Part shown: piece after piece, positions 13,671-13,889 of the stretch
Numbering within the stretch: position 1 is the first letter of the stretch
Layout: each line of letters starts with the position of its first letter
Assembly: GCA_036985955.1 (NCBI GenBank)
Contig: BTQQ01000030.1
Span: forward strand, 1 to 13,889
Length of the DNA: 13,889 bases
Direction of reading: 5' to 3'
DNA from: JAUZQZ01 sp036985955
Lineage (GTDB): Bacteria; Pseudomonadota; Zetaproteobacteria; Mariprofundales; Mariprofundaceae
Made by a program: the position numbers and the translations under genes
Notes under the pieces: generated by a model
The model's database searches: none
What the model was told of the DNA's origin: nothing
What the model saw: the letters and a program-made list of their open reading frames with translations, nothing else

Positions 13671-13889
13671 AAGAGGGCGGGATTACTCAGGCTATGCCCT
13701 CGCCCTTCGGGCCGGCCTGGCGGCCGTTCAAACCGGACATGCCGGTTTATCGAACCCGATACGTGGGCTCTCACCCACCCTCACCTCCTGATGTAGCCAA
13801 TGCGTTCTCAAAAAAATATGGCCGAACCTCAATTGATCTGGCGGAGAGGGTGGGATTACTCGGGCTGCGCCCTCGCCCTTCGGGCCGGC
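13671..13889. repeat. Tandem repeat, 173-bp period, tRNA-like and hairpin-rich (runs off the end)
   Basis: The first copy starts near 13671 and the second near 13844; the second is cut by the window end. Over the 45 comparable bases (13672-13716 against 13845-13889) 41 agree. Each copy is rich in short stems: GCCC/GGGC around TTC, AAACCGG/CCGGTTT around ACATG, and GTGGG/CCCAC around six bases. The second copy begins with TGGCGGAGAGGGTGGGATT (13839-13857), the reverse complement of a typical serine-tRNA 3' end including CCA. No complete tRNA can be folded here. The array lies upstream of the cyclase promoter region and marks the start of a repeat cluster of unknown length. Confidence 0.75.
13685..13750. 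repeat. 66-nt hairpin-rich insert splitting a T-loop-like sequence
   Basis: GGGATT ends at 13684 and CGAACCC begins at 13751. Joined, they give GGGATTCGAACCC, the reverse complement of a canonical tRNA T-arm (GGGTTCGAATCCC). The 66 nt between them contain at least two GC-rich hairpins. The second copy shows the same junction (GGGATT then ACTCGGGC at 13858). Confidence 0.5.

Noticed and set aside
13671..13889. A complete tRNA gene on the - strand
   Set aside because: Only a 3'-end-like part with a split T-arm is present; no anticodon arm or matching acceptor 5' strand could be found.
13671..13889. CRISPR array
   Set aside because: The period is 173 bp with nearly the whole unit apparently repeated; there are no short repeats with unique 30-40 bp spacers and no cas genes.

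Overview
The window (about 13.9 kb) reads as chromosomal DNA of a Gram-negative proteobacterium. The evidence is the order tyrA-aroA-cmk-rpsA-ihfB-lapA-lapB-pyrF, an IHF beta subunit, and the LapA/LapB pair, which is tied to lipopolysaccharide assembly. A eukaryote-type kinase module with a CHASE2 sensor and a moderate GC content lead me to guess a Zetaproteobacterium (Mariprofundus-like) or a deep-branching gammaproteobacterium-like lineage. That placement is inference from gene content, not from a search.

Positions 1-8138, + strand, are housekeeping genes packed as one or two operons. They are the 3' end of tyrA (prephenate dehydrogenase), aroA (EPSP synthase), cmk (CMP kinase), rpsA (ribosomal protein S1), ihfB (IHF beta), lapA and lapB, pyrF (OMP decarboxylase) and dgt (dNTP triphosphohydrolase). 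Many junctions overlap by 1-20 nt: tyrA/aroA, aroA/cmk, and ATGA overlaps at lapA/lapB, lapB/pyrF and pyrF/dgt. This suggests translational coupling. The run is interrupted once, between ihfB and lapA, by a 265-bp gene-free element with 32-bp terminal inverted repeats (30/32 identical) around two long GC-rich hairpins. It looks like a MITE or similar non-autonomous repeat.

Positions 8139-8254 are a convergent junction with no clear terminator and one 12-bp perfect palindrome.

Positions 8255-13538, - strand, hold a signalling cassette. In transcription order it is a two-TM class III adenylate cyclase, a CHASE2-TPR-Ser/Thr kinase that starts at TTG, a PP2C phosphatase overlapping the kinase by 4 bp, and a twin-FHA protein. 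Kinase, phosphatase and phosphothreonine reader form a complete write/erase/read set. The kinase would sense periplasmic or membrane cues through CHASE2. Similar Asp/Thr-Met motifs in the kinase linker and between the two FHA domains are candidate phospho-sites. The upstream cyclase may link the set to cAMP.

Positions 13539-13889 hold the cyclase leader, with a hairpin before the ribosome binding site, and then one full and one cut-off copy of a tandem repeat of period 173 bp. The repeat carries a sequence like the 3' end of a serine tRNA, apparently split at its T-loop by a 66-nt hairpin-rich insert. The window ends inside the second copy.
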